Source: Cyclobacteriaceae bacterium (lineage in GTDB: Bacteria > Bacteroidota > Bacteroidia > Cytophagales > Cyclobacteriaceae). Taken from it: a stretch of DNA of 64,000 nucleotides. The notes beneath the pieces were generated by a model that did no database searches, was not told the origin of the DNA, and was given only the letters and a program-made list of their open reading frames with translations. Numbering within the stretch: the first letter of the stretch is position 1; every line of letters begins with the position of its first letter. The translations under genes were made by a program, and so were the position numbers. Shown here piece after piece: positions 33,271 through 40,988 of the stretch. Where the stretch lies: the NCBI GenBank assembly GCA_028281285.1, contig JANQKF010000040.1:62001-126000 (forward strand). Reading direction: 5' to 3'.

Positions 33271-34194
33271 ATGGAGGACTACAATAAAATCATTGAGTCA
33301 TTAGGTGTTCGGTATATAAAGAGCCGAAACATGAAGGTTGCCAAGCCTATCACAATTGAAAACTATTACGATGTTGAAAATACAATCATCATCGTGAATA
33401 ATGGCGATATATATTTCGGAGAAGACCAGGAAAAGGTGTCGGAAGGCGATATGCTTTTCATACCGGGAGGCAAGTCCGTAAAAATTGCTTATGGTTCCAT
33501 TACTGCTCCGGTGGTGAGTAATGATGAGTTTCTTTCCAACAAGAAAAAATACCTTCAAAACGCCAGTGATGCTGAAATTAACGATTATGATGTCGATGGA
33601 TTCAGCCAGGTGATGTTTGAAGCCAAGGTGTTTGATTCAGTTAATTTCTTCTCATCCTTGAATATCACGCCATTCGCTATAAGGAATTATCCCATTTTAG
33701 ATACTTTAATTCGAACAATCATAAATGAGACCAATTCGACCAGACCTGGGAAAAACAGGGTCATCAAAGTCAATACCGAATATCTGGTTGTTGAAGTAAT
33801 TCGGTACATATTGGACAACCGACTTTTCGTTGAACAGTTGGTGACCAACAGTACTTATTTTAAAGACCCTAGACTCATAGATATTTTCACCTATATCAAA
33901 AAGAACCTAGGAGGAGACCTGTCGAACAAGGTCCTTGCCGGGGTTGCTAATGTGTCTGAAGATTATGTTGGTCAGTATTTCAAAATGCTCACCGGCATTA
34001 ACCCTCAGGATTACATTGAGTATCAAAGAATGGAAGCTGCAGTGGATTTGCTAAGAACCACGAAAAAAAGCATCCGGGATATTGGCCGTGAAGTGGGTTA
34101 CAAAGACACCGCCTATTTCTGTAGAAGGTTTAAAATGATGTTCGGAATTCCAGCCGGAAAAATGAGAAGACGTGAAAGCTTAATTAACGTTTAA
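33271..34194 (+). CDS. AraC-family transcriptional regulator with cupin-like N-terminal domain
   Basis: A 307-residue regulator. The N-terminal part (about 20-100) looks like a cupin (VNNGDIYFGEDQEKVSEGDM then LFIPGGKSVKI), probably ligand sensing. The C-terminal 100 residues carry the two AraC helix-turn-helix motifs: NKVLAGVANVSEDYVGQYFK and IRDIGREVGYKDTAYFCRRF, ending with FKMMFGIPAGKMRRRES. It has its own promoter and a terminator placed inside the end of the convergent gene. The overlap with that gene is 15 bases. The controlled genes are unknown. Confidence 0.9.
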   Translation: MEDYNKIIESLGVRYIKSRNMKVAKPITIENYYDVENTIIIVNNGDIYFGEDQEKVSEGDMLFIPGGKSVKIAYGSITAPVVSNDEFLSNKKKYLQNASDAEINDYDVDGFSQVMFEAKVFDSVNFFSSLNITPFAIRNYPILDTLIRTIINETNSTRPGKNRVIKVNTEYLVVEVIRYILDNRLFVEQLVTNSTYFKDPRLIDIFTYIKKNLGGDLSNKVLAGVANVSEDYVGQYFKMLTGINPQDYIEYQRMEAAVDLLRTTKKSIRDIGREVGYKDTAYFCRRFKMMFGIPAGKMRRRESLINV

Positions 34195-34941
34195 CTCGGC
34201 ATTGAAAAGATGAATTGTGTCAGAAACCTCGGTTAATAGACTGAGGTTTTTTTGTGCACCATTACCAATAACCACTATGTCTGCACCCGCCAGAATGGCT
34301 TCTTTGACATGTCTCCCATTTCTCAAACCTCCACCAACAATCAAGGGAAGATCGATGTTAGACCTCACCTGCTTAATCATCTTCCCACTTATCGGTTTTT
34401 CCGCACCACTGCCGGCATCCATATAGATCACTTGCATACCTAACATTTCTCCGGCCATGGCTGTGCTCACAGCAAGAGTTGACTTATCGCTAGGAATTGG
34501 TTGGGTATTACTCATGTAAGTAACACTTGTTGGCCTGCCCGAATGAATGAGCATATACCCGGTAGGAATTACTTCGAGCTGACTTCGTTTCAAAATTGGA
34601 GCCGAGACTACATGTTGCCCAATTAACAAATCGGGATTTCGACCGGAAATAAGTGATAAAAACAGGATAGCATCAGCTTCAGTATGGATTTGTATGGCGT
34701 TACCAGGAAACAATACCACAGGAATTTCACAATATGACTTGATGAAATCCACCACTTTTCCTACCTCACCTGTGGCTACCAAGCTACCGCCAACAAAAAA
34801 GTAGTCGGCTTTAGTCTCTATTGCGGCATTAACAAGATTCACGAGCCCAGATTCCTCTACATCATCCGGATCAATCAAAACGGCAAAAGCTTTTTTCCCG
34901 AACCTTGACTTTTCAAAAAAACTATTCAGAATCTTGCTCAT
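34180..34941 (-). CDS. pcrB: Geranylgeranylglyceryl phosphate synthase-family prenyltransferase (PcrB/GGGPS)
   Basis: A 253-residue TIM-barrel prenyltransferase that joins a polyprenyl diphosphate to glycerol 1-phosphate to form an ether link. Motifs: AVLIDPDDVEESG (Mg2+ binding), ADYFFVGGSLVA, VVLFPGNAIQI, TGYMLIHSGRPTSV, YMDAGSGAEKPI, and the phosphate-binding LIVGGGLRNGRHVKEAI with GADIVVIGNG. This is the group II GGGPS pattern known in some Bacteroidota. The start at 34941 (MSKILNSFFEKSRFG) is preferred over an in-frame ATG four codons earlier. It overlaps the previous gene by 20 bases and is the last of a three-gene operon of small membrane proteins. Confidence 0.88.
   Translation of the reverse strand: MSKILNSFFEKSRFGKKAFAVLIDPDDVEESGLVNLVNAAIETKADYFFVGGSLVATGEVGKVVDFIKSYCEIPVVLFPGNAIQIHTEADAILFLSLISGRNPDLLIGQHVVSAPILKRSQLEVIPTGYMLIHSGRPTSVTYMSNTQPIPSDKSTLAVSTAMAGEMLGMQVIYMDAGSGAEKPISGKMIKQVRSNIDLPLIVGGGLRNGRHVKEAILAGADIVVIGNGAQKNLSLLTEVSDTIHLFNAELNVN
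34224..34253 (+). terminator. Intrinsic terminator of the AraC gene, inside the convergent pcrB gene
   Basis: AAACCTCGGT (34224-34233), a six-base loop, and ACTGAGGTTT (34240-34249) form a ten-pair stem with one G-U, followed by a run of seven T. It is 30 bases beyond the AraC stop. Because pcrB is read on the other strand, this sequence also codes for its C-terminus. Confidence 0.65.
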
Positions 34942-35305
34942 CTTCCGTTTCAAGTTCAGACAAAAATTTCGTCAATCTTTCGGTTGCTATTCCAAGCAAG
35001 AAAATAATCAACTGCTCTTTTACCGTGCTACTGAGTAATCCCTCTGTTTTCTCAGGTTTCTCTCTTGGGTTCTCTACCGTAGGCTCCACCTCTACTGGTT
35101 GGATGGTTATCTTTTTTGCCTTCTTTTTCTTTTTGCTTCTAGTGAGCAACTTAGTGAGGGCGTAGGCAGTAATCAGGCCTCCTCCTATCCAGAGGGCGTT
35201 TTTCCCTGCATCACCAAAATTCTCTTTCAAATCAGAGATTTGGTCCTCGAGTGATTGCTTCAAGGCTTTGCTGGAATTCTTTAGCGCTTCTTTCTTACTA
35301 CTCAT
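34922..35305 (-). CDS. Small membrane-associated hypothetical protein
   Basis: A 127-residue protein with a charged, helical N-terminus (about 1-32), one hydrophobic segment around 37-51 (ALWIGGGLITAYALTKLL), a Lys-rich linker (RSKKKKKAKK) and a second hydrophobic segment near 95-108 (QLIIFLLGIATE), ending in an acidic tail. It starts within the end of the holin-like gene (8-base overlap) and ends inside the pcrB start (20-base overlap). I do not recognise a family. By context it is a membrane accessory of the same unit. Confidence 0.7.
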   Translation of the reverse strand: MSSKKEALKNSSKALKQSLEDQISDLKENFGDAGKNALWIGGGLITAYALTKLLTRSKKKKKAKKITIQPVEVEPTVENPREKPEKTEGLLSSTVKEQLIIFLLGIATERLTKFLSELETEDEQDSE

Positions 35306-35648
35306 CTTTAACTTCGTCTAGTTCTGCCTGCTTACTTATGTGTTTAAGAATCTTCTCCAATATTCTTTCCTTCTTGCTGAAGAGAAAAATAGAAATTATA
35401 GTAATCAGGGCAAAGAGAATAACAAAACCCATATAATTGGTCTTCGTCAAGTCATTCAGGACTATCGCCAATGCCACCAAACCCATAAGAAGTGAAATTG
35501 CTGAAAGAAGAAGGATCACAAAGTAAATAATCGCCTTTGCAATCAACCTGGTTACCTCCTCTTTTACTTCAATCTTGAATAGCTCGAGCTTTGTCTCCAA
35601 ATAACCTGTGAGGGTATCAAGCAGCTTATCAAAATCAAATATTTTCAA
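35298..35648 (-). CDS. Phage holin-X/YqjE-like membrane protein
   Basis: A 116-residue protein with an amphipathic N-terminal helix (DTLTGYLETKLELFKIEVKE) and two membrane helices (about 39-66 and 72-90), ending in a charged tail. This matches the putative Actinobacterial-holin-X/YqjE family (DUF1469-like). Despite the name it is a cellular membrane protein in many genomes; no phage gene is near. It is the first gene of the operon with the small membrane protein and pcrB. Confidence 0.75.
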   Translation of the reverse strand: MKIFDFDKLLDTLTGYLETKLELFKIEVKEEVTRLIAKAIIYFVILLLSAISLLMGLVALAIVLNDLTKTNYMGFVILFALITIISIFLFSKKERILEKILKHISKQAELDEVKDE

Positions 35649-35670
35649 TGGACAGCAATTATTGAAGGAA

Positions 35671-35678
35671 CAAATATA
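35671..35678 (-). promoter_or_regulatory. -7 element TATATTTG upstream of the holin-like/pcrB operon
   Basis: Minus-strand TATATTTG, an exact TAnnTTTG match, 22 bases before the ATG at 35648, lying in the gap after the Na/Pi transporter gene. No matching -33 box. Confidence 0.45.
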
Positions 35679-35690
35679 CTTGAAAGGAAA

Positions 35691-37283
35691 CTATTCCTGG
35701 GATTTTAGCCTTTCCGATTTTATCAGACTATCATCTCCTCTAAAATATTCTGCTTTTACGAATAGCCTTTGAACCGGATCAACTAGCACAATCATCTTAC
35801 TTACTTCGCTGGAAGATGCAATATAGTTCCGCTCCAATGCTATCAATCCACTCAACGTATTGTTTTCAAAGGTATATTGGGATGTGTCTCCAAGAATGTG
35901 TTGAGTAAATGCCCCGAAGCTATCTTTGCCTGATGATTCTTCCATACTCGTCAATTGTCGTAACATGGCAAATCGTTCGTCTGAACCCTGAAGTTGGAAG
36001 GTAGTATCCGGAATTGTGAAGATCTTCTGTCCGCTAGCTTGTTCACCATGGTACACCAAAAACTGATCAATGTCCTTCACCTTATCAGAATTAATAACAA
36101 TAGACTCATTGGTCACGTGGTCCCCTTCAGTGATCTCATAGACGTATCGCTGGCTCTCTACAGAATCCTTGCTAAAATAGATTAAGGTGAATGGTAAAAG
36201 AAAGAAAGTGAATACTATATAAGAGAATCCAATAATCCTTGAATCCAATGTCCATGCCCCAAACCTATAAGCAATTTTGACCGGAATGTTCCTAAGGAAC
36301 GGGAATGGCAAAAACACCAAAACCCCTATGAGGTTGAACAGGAGATGAGCCATCGCAATACTCATCGCAGCATCCGACTTGTTGAAAGCAGCCAGCAAAG
36401 CTGTAATGGTAGTACCTATATTGGCTCCCATAATAAATGGAAACGAATTATTGACCGAAACACGGCCGGAAGCAGCCAAGGGAACCATAATTGAAGTAGT
36501 AATCGAGCTCGATTGAACCCCTGCCGTAATCAATGTGCCCCAACCAAAAGATTTGAACGGGTTATCGAACACGAATTTTCTCAGTCGATCTTTAGATGCT
36601 CCGATAAGCTGTGTATAAATAATTCTGGAGATTAATTTGATAGACAAAAAGAGAATTACAAGTGCGAAAACAATGGTCAAAAAGTTGTTTGGAAGAAGTT
36701 CCAAAAGTCCATCGCTTAGTCGCGACATTGACCAACCTGCAAACTCGAAATCACGCTCCCCGGTTAGTTTAATGGAACTCAGAGATACCGAGAGTTTTTG
36801 TGAAAGCTCTGAAAGGAACCCATAATAGTATTCCAACGGGAAAAGTAAGATGACCACGCTGATGTTGAAAAAGTCATGTACTGTTCCTGTCGAAATTGCT
36901 TTCCTAAACTCGTTTTTCTTCGTTATAAAGCCCAAAGAGACCAAGGTGCTGGTAAGAGTGGTACCCACATTTGCACCCATTATTATAGGTATAGCGTTGG
37001 CAAGGTTTAGATAACCGGATGCTACAACAGCCACTGTCATGGCAGTAACGGTGGAGCTACTTTGGATCAAGGCGGTTATAAGCAGTCCAATGAACAGTCC
37101 GATGAATGGATTTGAAGTAGCAAGAAGTATCGATTGAGCAGTTTCCTGACCTAACCTGGTCAATGAACCTCCGACTAAATCGATTGAAAAAAGGAAAAAT
37201 AAGATTGCCAGAAATAGCAATAAGACAGACCAATACCAACTAGGTGTTTTGGCTATTTTTCTATTGCTACTCAAGTTCATCAT
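35691..37283 (-). CDS. Na/Pi cotransporter-family protein with unusual C-terminal domain
   Basis: A 530-residue integral membrane protein of the NptA/PhoU-less Na+/phosphate cotransporter family. The two inverted halves each have a QSSS re-entrant motif (ALIQSSSTVTA and AGVQSSSITTS) and a GANxGTT motif (MGANVGTTLTS and MGANIGTTITA). The soluble C-terminus, about 390-530, is not a PhoU domain and I do not recognise it. It lies head-to-head with a second Na/Pi transporter gene (37594 plus strand), 310 bases away. Its ion and substrate are assumed from family. Confidence 0.85.
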   Translation of the reverse strand: MMNLSSNRKIAKTPSWYWSVLLLFLAILFFLFSIDLVGGSLTRLGQETAQSILLATSNPFIGLFIGLLITALIQSSSTVTAMTVAVVASGYLNLANAIPIIMGANVGTTLTSTLVSLGFITKKNEFRKAISTGTVHDFFNISVVILLFPLEYYYGFLSELSQKLSVSLSSIKLTGERDFEFAGWSMSRLSDGLLELLPNNFLTIVFALVILFLSIKLISRIIYTQLIGASKDRLRKFVFDNPFKSFGWGTLITAGVQSSSITTSIMVPLAASGRVSVNNSFPFIMGANIGTTITALLAAFNKSDAAMSIAMAHLLFNLIGVLVFLPFPFLRNIPVKIAYRFGAWTLDSRIIGFSYIVFTFFLLPFTLIYFSKDSVESQRYVYEITEGDHVTNESIVINSDKVKDIDQFLVYHGEQASGQKIFTIPDTTFQLQGSDERFAMLRQLTSMEESSGKDSFGAFTQHILGDTSQYTFENNTLSGLIALERNYIASSSEVSKMIVLVDPVQRLFVKAEYFRGDDSLIKSERLKSQE

Positions 37284-37316
37284 TGGTTGGGTCCAGTAAA
37301 CCTCAAATTAATTGCG

Positions 37317-37324
37317 CAAAATTA
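37317..37324 (-). promoter_or_regulatory. -7 element TAATTTTG upstream of the minus-strand Na/Pi transporter
   Basis: Exact TAnnTTTG match 34 bases upstream of the ATG at 37283, followed by CGCA as at the gltX promoter. The -33 box is not clear. Confidence 0.5.
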
Positions 37325-37363
37325 GTAGAATAACCCCCACACACTTCAGAGAACATGTAAAGC

Positions 37364-37377
37364 AATTGTTAACAATT
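37364..37377. repeat. 14-bp palindrome AATTGTTAACAATT, candidate operator
   Basis: Perfect palindrome with GTTAAC at its centre, about 40 bases upstream of the minus-strand -7 box. It could bind a dimeric regulator of the transporter pair; no regulator gene is adjacent. Confidence 0.35.
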
Positions 37378-37509
37378 TTGAGAAAAACAATATTTTGGTA
37401 AAATTTCATATTGTTGATTTTCAGCTTTCTAGCGAATATTATTGTCTAGCCCGCTTTACAATGGATTTGGAGATGAAAAACCAGCTCTATGTATTTCCAA
37501 AAAGAATCA

Positions 37510-37517
37510 TACTTTTG
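37510..37517 (+). promoter_or_regulatory. -7 element TACTTTTG upstream of the plus-strand Na/Pi transporter
   Basis: Exact TAnnTTTG match about 77 bases upstream of the ATG at 37594. No TTTG at 19-21 bases upstream. Confidence 0.45.
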
Positions 37518-37593
37518 TAATGCTTCAATATTTTTAATATCGACAAGTCAGTAATCCAGACCTTCCAACAGCGATAAGACGGCCCAAAATCAC

Positions 37594-39279
37594 ATGGATA
37601 CAGTTCTGCAAATCATAAATATTCTAGGAGCACTCGGACTCTTCATTTTTGGAATGAAGGTAATGAGTGATGGTATTCAAAAGGTGGCTGGTAACAAGCT
37701 CAGGAGTGGCTTAGCGAGCATGACAAACACCAGACTAGGGGGTGTTCTAACCGGTTTTGGTACTACGGCAATCATTCAGAGTTCGTCCGCCACAACGGTA
37801 ATGATTGTCAGTTTTGTAAACGCAGGACTTCTTAGTTTGAAACAAGCGATAGGCGTGATTATGGGAGCTAATATAGGCACCACGATTACTGCATTGATCA
37901 TTGTCATCTTTGGTTTCAAATTCAAAATCACAGCTTTTGCCTTGCCGATATTGGCAGTGGCTGTTCCCATGATACTCGCTAAAAAGGATCGAATTAAATA
38001 TTTGGGTGAGTTTCTAATCGGTTTCTCTGTATTGTTCATAGGGCTTGGAGAACTCAAAGATCTTGTACCTAACGAATTGGATTCAGGGACTCAACAGTTC
38101 ATTTCTGATTTGGGTCAATATGGTTTTTTCTCAACGGTACTAATGGTCATTGTGGGTACCCTGTTAACCATTTTAGTACAATCATCCAGCGCAGCAATAG
38201 CAATCACATTGACACTTTGTGCCAAAGGGTTAATCCCGTTTGAAATGGCCGCAGCAATTGTTCTCGGGGAGAATATTGGCACCACAATTACTGCTAATAT
38301 TGCGGCTGTAGTAGGAAACACAGCAGCTAAACGAGCCGCACGAGCCCACTTAATCTTCAACATTATGGGGGTGATTTGGATGTTGATATTATTCAATCCT
38401 TTCCTCCGATTAATTGACTTTATAGTTGTCGAATTAGGTCTTGGATCGCCTTTTCAAGAAGTTGATTCAATCAAAGATGGTCTTACGGCATTCCACATGT
38501 CTTTCAACATCCTGAATACGCTTGCCTTAGTCTGGTTCGTAGGCTTCATCGCCAAAATTGTAACTCGCATGGTTCCCGAAACAGGAACTGACCAGACTTT
38601 TAGACTTCAATACATTTCAAATGCTGTGATCAATACTCCAACGGCAGCCATTGAGGCGGCCAAACTGGAAATGGAGTTGTTTGCCAAAAATGTGGTTCAA
38701 ATGAGCTCAAAGGTAAAAGAAATTCTCATTGGCTATTCTGGCAAAACAAAGAATGAAATTGAGCAATTGGAAGAAAACTCTGATCAGTATCATGAAGAAA
38801 TTTCGAATTACATTGTTCAGGTAGCCGCCTCTGATTTGGATACCGAGTCTTCGGACCAAATCAGGAAAGTGATTGATATTAATGGATCACTTGAAAGAAT
38901 TGCCGATGGATATATTCAAATGTCAAGGCTTGCTGAAAAGGCCTATTCGGCCGGTTCCAAGGTGGCTCAAGAACAAGGCATTCGTTTGCAGGAGTTGACT
39001 GACCTCGTGGCTAAAGCCCTTGAGGTCGCCAGCAATAATTTGAAAGGTCCTTATGAGTCGGTAAGTACTTTTGAAGCCAAGGAAATTGAATCGAGAATTA
39101 ACGATATGGTACTCAATCTAAGAGCTGAAAATACAGCCGCTCTTCAGAATCAGCAATACGATATTAAAACCGGATTTCTATATCGTGATATGATCAATAC
39201 ACTGGAAACGATTGGTGATTTGTTATTGGAAATCACAGAGGATATTACTGGCAAATACCAGGAAGAGGATTTAGTTTGA
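37594..39279 (+). CDS. Na/Pi cotransporter with C-terminal PhoU-like domain
   Basis: A 561-residue membrane protein. The transport part (about 1-330) has two QSSS-type repeats, IIQSSSATTVM and LVQSSSAAIAI, with GANIGTTIT and GENIGTTITA motifs. The cytoplasmic part (about 345-555) is a PhoU-like four-helix domain (EEISNYIVQVAASDL and RKVIDINGSLERIADGYIQM), the usual Na/Pi-PhoU architecture (YjbB-like). Phosphate transport or export coupled to sodium is the likely role. It is convergent with the M20 gene, with a 9-base overlap of the ends. Confidence 0.9.
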   Translation: MDTVLQIINILGALGLFIFGMKVMSDGIQKVAGNKLRSGLASMTNTRLGGVLTGFGTTAIIQSSSATTVMIVSFVNAGLLSLKQAIGVIMGANIGTTITALIIVIFGFKFKITAFALPILAVAVPMILAKKDRIKYLGEFLIGFSVLFIGLGELKDLVPNELDSGTQQFISDLGQYGFFSTVLMVIVGTLLTILVQSSSAAIAITLTLCAKGLIPFEMAAAIVLGENIGTTITANIAAVVGNTAAKRAARAHLIFNIMGVIWMLILFNPFLRLIDFIVVELGLGSPFQEVDSIKDGLTAFHMSFNILNTLALVWFVGFIAKIVTRMVPETGTDQTFRLQYISNAVINTPTAAIEAAKLEMELFAKNVVQMSSKVKEILIGYSGKTKNEIEQLEENSDQYHEEISNYIVQVAASDLDTESSDQIRKVIDINGSLERIADGYIQMSRLAEKAYSAGSKVAQEQGIRLQELTDLVAKALEVASNNLKGPYESVSTFEAKEIESRINDMVLNLRAENTAALQNQQYDIKTGFLYRDMINTLETIGDLLLEITEDITGKYQEEDLV

Positions 39280-40461
39280 TAGCTGGTTAATGGTAGTCCA
39301 AGCCATTAGCCCCATTCCAATCTCCAGCGCATCTTCATCAATATCAAAATTTGGAGTGTGCACTCCATTGGTCGTTCCCTTTTCCGTATTTCCGGTACCA
39401 AGCCGATAAAAACATGCAGGTATCTGATGGCTATAATACGCAAAGTCTTCAGCTCCCATCCAAAGTTCTAAATCCACTACATTTTCAACACCAAGATATT
39501 CCTCAGCAAATCGCCTGGATTTAGCAGTAAGCCCTGGATTATTCACCAAAAAAGGATATCCTTTGGAGATTTCTACTTCACATACACCTCCCATTCCTTC
39601 GGCAAGTGATTGGGCAAGCTTAGCTATCCTTTCGTGTGCTTCGGCTCTCCATTCCTCGTTGAGAGCCCTGAAAGTACCTGAAATCCTCACTTCATCAGGA
39701 ATGATATTAGTAGCTCCATTGGCCTCAATCTTCCCAAAAGACAAAACTGTAGGAAGTTTTGGATCTGCATTTCTGCTAACAAGTTGTTGTAGTGCTACTA
39801 TAATATGGGACGCGATCAACACTGGGTCTATCACCTTTTCCGGAAGGGCTGCATGTCCCCCTTTGCCTTTAACAGTTAAGTAAACCTCATCTGCACTGGC
39901 CATGTACATTCCCTCTCGGAAGCCTACCTTTCCCGTAGGAATAAATGGCATTACATGCTGTCCGGTGATGCAACTTGGGGTGGGATTCTCAAGCACCCCG
40001 GCTTTAATCATCAAGGACGCTCCACCCGGGTTCTTTTCCTCTCCGGGTTGGAAAATCAGCTTGATTGTCCCCTCAAATTCATGCTTCAACTCGTTCAGTA
40101 TTCGTGCTGTACCAAGGAGAGATGCAGTATGCACATCATGACCACAAGCGTGCATGACACCGTCATTTTGTGATTTGTACTCTACTTCGTTGGCTTCTTG
40201 AATAGGCAGGGCATCCATATCGGCCCGTAAGGCTATTATTTTGCTCTCAGGATTCATTCCATGAATCAAGGCTACAACTCCAGTCTCAGCTACCCCTTCA
40301 GTAGGACTCAATCCTATTTTCCTCAATTCGTCAGCCACAAATTTAGAGGTTTCAAACTCCTGGTAGGAAAGCTCGGGGTGCGTATGTATATGTCTTCGGA
40401 TTTGAACTATACTGGGAGCATATTTATGGGCCAAATCCTTAATCTTGGACTTTAGGCTCAT
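39271..40461 (-). CDS. M20-family amidohydrolase (N-acyl amino acid hydrolase type)
   Basis: A 396-residue metal-dependent amidohydrolase. The metal-site motifs of the M20D branch are present: HACGHDVHTASLLG, FQPGEEKNPGGASLMIKAG with the catalytic Glu, and LELWMGAEDFAYY near the end. HTHPELSYQEFETSKFV is the family start. Substrates in this group are N-acetyl or N-acyl amino acids, indole-acetyl conjugates or peptides; a signal peptide is not evident, so it is probably cytoplasmic. The start overlaps the stop of the SPOR gene by four bases. Confidence 0.92.
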   Translation of the reverse strand: MSLKSKIKDLAHKYAPSIVQIRRHIHTHPELSYQEFETSKFVADELRKIGLSPTEGVAETGVVALIHGMNPESKIIALRADMDALPIQEANEVEYKSQNDGVMHACGHDVHTASLLGTARILNELKHEFEGTIKLIFQPGEEKNPGGASLMIKAGVLENPTPSCITGQHVMPFIPTGKVGFREGMYMASADEVYLTVKGKGGHAALPEKVIDPVLIASHIIVALQQLVSRNADPKLPTVLSFGKIEANGATNIIPDEVRISGTFRALNEEWRAEAHERIAKLAQSLAEGMGGVCEVEISKGYPFLVNNPGLTAKSRRFAEEYLGVENVVDLELWMGAEDFAYYSHQIPACFYRLGTGNTEKGTTNGVHTPNFDIDEDALEIGMGLMAWTTINQLSN

Positions 40462-40988
40462 TTTCTTAGTGGAAATTTTTGAGGTACAATTGTCGAGGTT
40501 GGATAATACTCAATGATCTTTAGATAGAGGGCCTGCGCTTCTATTTGTTCATAAAATTGACCTACCCTGACGAACCAATTAGGTAAATCATAATCCAAAC
40601 GTTGGATATCATCAGGGTCAACGATATCGAATAATCGATTTCTGGTTCTATCGGCCGTTGTTCGTGAAGAGCCGGAGTATACCAGTATGGAATAACCCTG
40701 AACAAATCCCAAAGAGTCATTCCTGGCTGCCACTGTATCCAATGCCACATTAAGTTTTTCTGATAGATCAGATGTCACTTCCAACGCCCTATTTTGCTCA
40801 ATTTGGTTAGATCCGTCTGAAACCGTGTTCTGGGGTGCCTCATACCTCGGTCTGTACTTCGATAGGTCGTCTGACAAGTCAATAGTCGATGTATCACTCT
40901 TGATGGGAACGGAACCTTTATTACAACCCGCTGCCCCCAGGATAAACACCAGGCCTATTAACATTATGGATTGAACTACTCTAGTCAT
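40458..40988 (-). CDS. SPOR-domain lipoprotein
   Basis: A 176-residue predicted lipoprotein (lipobox LGAAGC, Cys22). A disordered stretch (about 25-75) precedes a SPOR-like domain at about 95-170 (GFVQGYSILVYSGSSR, then DLPNWFVRVGQF). SPOR domains bind denuded peptidoglycan glycan strands at the septum, so a role in cell-wall remodelling or division is plausible. The gene overlaps the end of secA by eight bases and the start of the M20 gene by four, so all three are probably cotranscribed. Confidence 0.82.
   Translation of the reverse strand: MTRVVQSIMLIGLVFILGAAGCNKGSVPIKSDTSTIDLSDDLSKYRPRYEAPQNTVSDGSNQIEQNRALEVTSDLSEKLNVALDTVAARNDSLGFVQGYSILVYSGSSRTTADRTRNRLFDIVDPDDIQRLDYDLPNWFVRVGQFYEQIEAQALYLKIIEYYPTSTIVPQKFPLRK

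Larger units (their letters stand above)
37284..37593. other. 310-bp divergent control region between two Na/Pi cotransporter genes
   Basis: No gene or RNA is recognised. Minus-strand TAATTTTG (plus CAAAATTA, 37317-37324) and plus-strand TACTTTTG (37510-37517) are -7 elements for the two transporters. A perfect 14-bp palindrome AATTGTTAACAATT lies at 37364-37377. The region is AT-rich and otherwise plain. Confidence 0.5.

Noticed and set aside
35298-35648. Holin-like gene as a sign of prophage
   Set aside because: No other phage gene, integrase or attachment repeat is present; the family is found as ordinary membrane proteins.
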